Part shown: piece after piece, positions 5,687-7,237 of the stretch
Numbering within the stretch: the first letter of the stretch is position 1
Layout of the letters: each line of letters starts with the position of its first letter
Source: Oscillospiraceae bacterium
GTDB taxonomy: Bacteria > Bacillota > Clostridia > UMGS1810
Length of the DNA stretch: 7,237 nucleotides
Direction of reading: 5' to 3'
Assembly: GCA_022769845.1 (NCBI GenBank)
Contig: JALEIO010000125.1
Location: 1 to 7,237, forward strand
Notes under the pieces: generated by a model
What the model saw: the letters and a program-made list of their open reading frames with translations, nothing else
What the model was told of the DNA's origin: nothing
Database searches by the model: none
Made by a program: the position numbers and the translations under genes

Positions 5687-7237
5687 ATGGAAATATACAA
5701 TGCTGGCGAATATGATGTTGCGGTTATAGGAGGCGGTCACGCAGGGTGCGAGGCGGCTCTTGCGTCGGCTCGGCTTGGACTTAATACAATTATGTTTGCG
5801 ATAAACCTTGACACAATCGCAAATATGCCGTGCAATCCGTGTATAGGCGGCACTGCAAAGGGGCATCTTGTGCGCGAAATTGACGCGCTCGGCGGCGAGA
5901 TGGGCAAAAACACCGATAAAACTTTTATTCAGTCGAGAATTTTGAACAAGGGCAAAGGGCCTGCGGTATATTCTCTGCGCGCACAGGCGGACAGGCGGCT
6001 TTATCAGCAGGAAATGAAGCACGTTTTGGAAAAGCAGGAAAACCTCGATATAAAACAGGCTGAAATTATAGATATAGAATTTGACAGTGATAATGCAGTA
6101 AAGGCGGTTATAACACACCTTGGCGCGCGCTTTGCGGTAAAGGCGGCAATCATCGCCACGGGCACGTTTCTGCGCGGAAAGGTTATTGTCGGCGATGTGA
6201 GCTATCCGAGCGGTCCTGACGGAATTTTTCCTGCAAACAGACTGTCTGACGCGCTCAAAAGCAAAAAAATTGACCTTATGCGCTTTAAAACGGGCACTCC
6301 TGCGCGAATTAACGCAAACAGTGTTGATTTTTCAAAAATGCAGATTCAAAAGGGTGATGAGGATATCACGCCGTTTTCGTTTGAAACAGAAAAAACGGGC
6401 GAAAACAAGGTTTGCTGTTACCTTACCTATACAAATGCAGATACACATAAGGTTATACTTGACAATCTTCACAGGTCTCCGATATACAGCGGAAAAATCG
6501 AGGGCGTAGGACCGCGTTACTGTCCGTCAATTGAGGACAAAATCGTAAGATTTAAGGATAAGGAAAGACATCAGATTTTTATTGAGCCAATGGGGCTTAC
6601 AACAGATGAAATGTATGTTCAGGGTTTTTCATCCAGCCTTCCCGAAGATGTTCAGCTTAAAATGCTGCACACGCTGCCGGGACTGGAAAATGCTAAAATG
6701 ATGCGTACTGCATATGCGATTGAATATGATTGCGTGGACGCCACAAATCTTTATGCTACGTTGGAATTTAAGGATTTTCCCGGTCTTTACGGTGCAGGTC
6801 AGTTTAACGGCAGCTCGGGTTATGAAGAAGCAGCGGCGCAGGGGCTTATTGCAGGCATTAATGCTGCGCTTAAAATAAAAGGAGAAAAGCCGTTTATTCT
6901 GGATAGGTCAGAAGGCTATATCGGCACTCTTATTGATGATTTGACGATAAAAGGCACAAAAGAGCCGTACAGAATGCTTACATCAAGAAGTGAATACAGG
7001 CTGCTTTTAAGACAGGATAACGCGGATTTGCGCCTTACGCCGAAGGGGCACGAAATAGGTCTTATAAGCGATGAGCGGTACGCAAAATTTCTTGCAAAAA
7101 AAGAAGCGATTGAAAATGAGATAAAGCGTGCAAAGTCTACTGTTATTGCGCCGAGTGATGAGGTTAACTCGCTTTTGGAAAGTGTCGGAAGCTCGCCTAT
7201 AAAATCAGGCGTTCACCTTTGCGAGCTTGTAAAGCGT
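5687..7237 (+). CDS. mnmG: tRNA uridine-5-carboxymethylaminomethyl modification enzyme MnmG (GidA), 3' end outside the window
   Basis: MnmG is the FAD-dependent partner of MnmE in wobble-uridine modification. The reading frame is intact from ATG 5687 to the last base, 517 codons, with no stop; family members have about 620-630 residues, so roughly the last 100 are missing. The FAD-binding site is GGGHAG (15-20). A CxxC, C49 and C52 in PCNPCIGG, and DKTFIQSRILN with GKGPAVYSLRAQAD follow. ATGTFLRG is at 157-164, and RFKTGTPAR and PRYCPSIEDK, with the conserved cysteine C279, come next. GAGQFNGSSGYEEAAAQG starts at 369, and TSRSEYRLLLRQDNADLR at 432. The SD is AAGGGTGA (5675-5682). It is almost certainly cotranscribed with mnmE. 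By the usual gene order rsmG and parA-parB would be expected beyond the window, but this cannot be seen. Confidence 0.98.
   Translation, partial: MEIYNAGEYDVAVIGGGHAGCEAALASARLGLNTIMFAINLDTIANMPCNPCIGGTAKGHLVREIDALGGEMGKNTDKTFIQSRILNKGKGPAVYSLRAQADRRLYQQEMKHVLEKQENLDIKQAEIIDIEFDSDNAVKAVITHLGARFAVKAAIIATGTFLRGKVIVGDVSYPSGPDGIFPANRLSDALKSKKIDLMRFKTGTPARINANSVDFSKMQIQKGDEDITPFSFETEKTGENKVCCYLTYTNADTHKVILDNLHRSPIYSGKIEGVGPRYCPSIEDKIVRFKDKERHQIFIEPMGLTTDEMYVQGFSSSLPEDVQLKMLHTLPGLENAKMMRTAYAIEYDCVDATNLYATLEFKDFPGLYGAGQFNGSSGYEEAAAQGLIAGINAALKIKGEKPFILDRSEGYIGTLIDDLTIKGTKEPYRMLTSRSEYRLLLRQDNADLRLTPKGHEIGLISDERYAKFLAKKEAIENEIKRAKSTVIAPSDEVNSLLESVGSSPIKSGVHLCELVKR

Noticed and set aside
4289..6118. 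Minus-strand open frames opposite mnmE and mnmG
   Set aside because: Both sense genes are complete and well conserved in frame; the antisense frames show no recognisable domains.

Overview
This window is the conserved rpmH-rnpA-yidD-yidC-jag-mnmE-mnmG block of a low-GC Gram-positive bacterium. The gene order is the classical one found beside dnaA in Firmicutes. I place it in the Clostridia because the YidC is short and lacks a lipobox, the envelope amidase carries copper-amine-oxidase-like stalk repeats, Shine-Dalgarno (SD) sites are strong, and the sequence is AT-rich with many T-rich hairpins. I cannot name a genus or species.

Layout. A secreted N-acetylmuramoyl-L-alanine amidase lies on the minus strand at the left (65-1519). 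A 233-base AT-rich divergent region follows; it holds a near-perfect housekeeping promoter for the rightward cluster. Then come rpmH (44 codons, 1753-1887), an intrinsic terminator or attenuator, rnpA (TTG start), yidD overlapping rnpA by ATGA, yidC, jag, and a strong hairpin that probably ends the first transcription unit. About 140 bases of hairpin-rich DNA precede mnmE. mnmG starts 18 bases after mnmE and runs off the right edge, still open at codon 517.

How the genes work together. L34 joins the large ribosomal subunit. RnpA is the protein part of RNase P, which matures tRNA 5' ends. YidD and YidC act in inner-membrane protein insertion. Jag (KhpB) is an RNA-binding KH/R3H protein usually encoded next to yidC. 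MnmE and MnmG together modify the wobble uridine of certain tRNAs. The amidase acts outside the membrane on peptidoglycan and is not part of this cluster.

What is unusual. No new system is visible; this is mostly core genome. The points worth a second look are: yidC has no ordinary start codon at its strong SD and seems to start at ATT; a 68-base compound palindrome lies just upstream of mnmE and looks like a dispersed repeat or bidirectional terminator; MnmE has NKSE where the G4 motif normally reads NKxD; and the divergent neighbour of rpmH is a cell-wall amidase instead of dnaA.
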